Shown here in pieces: positions 34,471 through 36,283 of a DNA stretch of 36,283 nucleotides; position 1 is the stretch's first letter, and every line of letters begins with the position of its first letter. Below the pieces are notes generated by a model. It saw nothing but the letters and a program-made list of their open reading frames with translations, made no database searches and was not told the origin of the DNA. The DNA lies in assembly GCA_937959375.1 (NCBI GenBank), contig CALGLS010000016.1, forward strand, positions 1 through 36,283. The letters are read 5' to 3'. Source of the stretch: an uncultured Saprospiraceae bacterium (GTDB lineage: Bacteria > Bacteroidota > Bacteroidia > Chitinophagales > Saprospiraceae). The position numbers and the translations under genes are program-made.

Positions 34471-34669
34471 CGATAATAGAACAAAATGGTTTACAAAAAA
34501 TAATTAGTTCTTCATGGAAAAAACCTGATAAACGCTGAGTTTTTCTCGATTATTTTCCATCTATATTTCTTTATTAGCCTTACCTAAAACTTCATCGAAG
34601 CGAAGCCTTATTTAAGCTATTTCAAGCGATTAAATCCACTCATTTACAGTGAATTTAATCCATGTTAAT

Positions 34670-36283
34670 TTATTTCAATATCGTTACGTTACCCGTCACT
34701 GTAAACGGTTTATCATTCAAACATGTACCTTCTAGATAGTAAACATATACACCAGGACTCAATGCTTGTCCTCGGAATGTACCATCCCACAAGTCACCTG
34801 TTATGTCATTCGTTTCAAATATCAATTCACCCCAACGATTATAGATTCTTAGTAAGCTCACATCATTCACTCCCTCATACTTAATTAAGAATTCATCATT
34901 AGCACCGTCACCGTTTGGAGAAACAATATTAGGTATCTCTAAGTTACTGTAGATACAGGCATCTTCTACTCTCAAAACAAATTGATCTGAGTTAGAACAT
35001 CCTGCCTCACTGTAAGCTTCTAAGTTATAAGCTGTCGTTGATTCTGGACTCACTGTGATTTCTGTACACCCTACACAAATCTCAACACCTTGATCATTTG
35101 TCCAAACTAAGGTCGCATCCGGATCACTCACTTCTGCAAACAAAGTAACCGAATCACCTTTTATTACTGATTCCTCAGAGATAATCGCCACTTCAGGTAT
35201 TGTATTTACATAAACCGTAACTTCTATTTCAACTATAGCTCCTTGACATCCAATCGTCGTAACTGTATAGGTCGTTGTCTCTGATGGCGAAGCAACAGGA
35301 TCTATACAATCTGTACAACTCAGTCCGATCGCAGGTGCCCAAGTAACTGAATCACTTCCACTTACAAACAGATCAATTGATTCTCCTAAACAGATTGACT
35401 CATCTGCTGATAGCAGCTCAATCGTTGGTAATACATTCAGCGTTACCGTTACTAAACTATCACATCCTGTATTGGTAGTTAGATTATCAGTGTAGATACC
35501 TTCTTCTGTTTGGTAAACTCCGTTGATCAAAATGCTATCACCATCACAAATGGTTTCTTCATATGTCATTTCATAAACTGGATTAACAATCAACTCTGAC
35601 ACAACGATACTATCACAACCATTCGCGTTGCTAATCAAGGTATCGATATAGAAACCAGATTCGCTTTGCAAGCCGCCTCCTAATTCAATACTCTCACCTT
35701 CACAAATATTCACTATAGATGATCCGTAGAATACTTGCATGACTTCTAACACAGTTACAATCACACTATCACAATTATAACTATTGGTCAAAGTATCTAT
35801 ATAGGTTCCTGATTCAGTCTGATCAGCTCCAGCAGCATAATAGCTTTCTCCATCACATATAAACACTTCTGAAGTATCTTGATGTGTAGGATTCACTAAT
35901 AAATTGGTAACGATGATACTATCACAATTATTGATCGTTAGCAAGCTGTCTACATATACACCTGTTGCAGTTTGGAAGTCACCTCCAGCTAAATATTCAT
36001 CACCTTCACAGATCACTACATTCATAGTATCCTGATAAACTGGATTCACATAGAGTGTAGTTATGATGTACTGAGGACATCCATTTCCTCCAATCAAAGT
36101 ATCGCTATAAATTCCAGGTTCTGTCTGGTCATCTCCACCTGCAAAGTAGGTTTCACCTTCACAAATGAATGCGTTCAAATTAAATGTAAATACATCGATG
36201 ATTGTCAATTCTAGATTCACAATACTATCGCAGCCTTCTGCACTTGTCAACACATTTGTGTAGTTACCTCCTACTGTGTAAAG
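34670..36283 (-). CDS. GCDS-repeat adhesin with type B (CHU_C) sorting domain; 5' end beyond window
   Basis: The reading frame stays open to base 36283 and its first codons (GGNYTNVLTSAEGCDSIVNL) continue the repeat pattern, so the start lies outside the window. At least 537 residues are visible: one partial and five full ~50-residue repeats (ICEGExY, TExGxY, GCDSIV, ending LxVNP), then two PKD/Ig-like segments (about SICLGESIDLFVSGSDSVTW and VIKGDSVTLFAEVSDPDATL), each with a CxxC-like pair (SCTDC, CVGC), then the type B tail IPNIVSPNGDGANDEF, RIYNRWGELIFE, SPGVYVYYLE, TGNVTILK. Type B tails direct T9SS export together with a PorP/SprF partner, and such a gene follows downstream. It is probably a large SprB-like gliding or adhesion filament, judged by domain content. 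Confidence 0.92.
   Translation of the reverse strand, partial: LYTVGGNYTNVLTSAEGCDSIVNLELTIIDVFTFNLNAFICEGETYFAGGDDQTEPGIYSDTLIGGNGCPQYIITTLYVNPVYQDTMNVVICEGDEYLAGGDFQTATGVYVDSLLTINNCDSIIVTNLLVNPTHQDTSEVFICDGESYYAAGADQTESGTYIDTLTNSYNCDSVIVTVLEVMQVFYGSSIVNICEGESIELGGGLQSESGFYIDTLISNANGCDSIVVSELIVNPVYEMTYEETICDGDSILINGVYQTEEGIYTDNLTTNTGCDSLVTVTLNVLPTIELLSADESICLGESIDLFVSGSDSVTWAPAIGLSCTDCIDPVASPSETTTYTVTTIGCQGAIVEIEVTVYVNTIPEVAIISEESVIKGDSVTLFAEVSDPDATLVWTNDQGVEICVGCTEITVSPESTTAYNLEAYSEAGCSNSDQFVLRVEDACIYSNLEIPNIVSPNGDGANDEFLIKYEGVNDVSLLRIYNRWGELIFETNDITGDLWDGTFRGQALSPGVYVYYLEGTCLNDKPFTVTGNVTILK

Noticed and set aside
1..36283. Prophage, insertion sequence, CRISPR array, tRNA or rRNA
   Set aside because: No transposase, integrase, Cas, phage structural or recombinase protein, no regularly spaced direct repeats, and no tRNA- or rRNA-like sequence was recognised on either strand.

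Overview
The window is about 36 kb of AT-rich chromosome from a member of the Bacteroidota, most likely a Saprospiria/Lewinella-type or related gliding or marine lineage. The evidence is type IX secretion (T9SS) cargo with both type A and type B C-terminal sorting domains, a PorP/SprF-family protein, long 'GCDS'-repeat adhesins, a DUF5723-like barrel, 'SHNLR-type' histidine kinase chemistry and TAnnTTTG-like promoter boxes. No rRNA, tRNA, CRISPR array or insertion sequence was recognised. The taxonomic call is an inference from family content.

Layout. (1) 227-6866, minus strand: three tandem paralogous secreted proteins, each with a signal peptide, three PPC-like beta domains and a type A sorting tail. 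Each has its own promoter, and the promoters share one strict architecture (TGTCAC, 25 bases, GGCAT, AT-rich -7 box). The two that have a downstream neighbour in the array are separated from it by an intrinsic terminator. (2) 7226-11372: a subtilase with a C-terminal SPOR domain, then on the other strand an orphan helical protein, a small histidine kinase and a degenerate receiver-like protein. (3) 11738-14659: a lipoprotein plus outer-membrane barrel pair. (4) 15068-18776, minus strand: Na+/solute symporter, uracil phosphoribosyltransferase and a polysaccharide-deacetylase-like protein. (5) 18955-20679: a compact three-gene operon of coiled-coil protein, helical plus roadblock/longin-like protein, and Rab/Ras-like small GTPase. 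This is the most interesting system here. (6) 21007-28261: barrel protein, lipoyl synthase, alkaline phosphatase, DprA, SH3 membrane protein, a glucosaminidase-like protein whose catalytic Glu is Gln, and another barrel protein. (7) 28602-36283, minus strand: a 1327-residue double beta-propeller/GCDS-repeat/SprB-repeat protein with a type A tail, a PorP/SprF-family protein, and the 3' part of a GCDS-repeat adhesin with a type B (CHU_C) tail. That last gene runs off the right edge.

How they work together. Regions 1 and 7 form a cell-surface export programme: T9SS cargo together with the PorP/SprF partner that type B cargo needs. Region 5 looks like a bacterial counterpart of the MglA/MglB or Rab/roadblock type of GTPase switch, where the roadblock-like protein would act as regulator or platform. 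The remainder is housekeeping metabolism and envelope genes in short, well-terminated transcription units.
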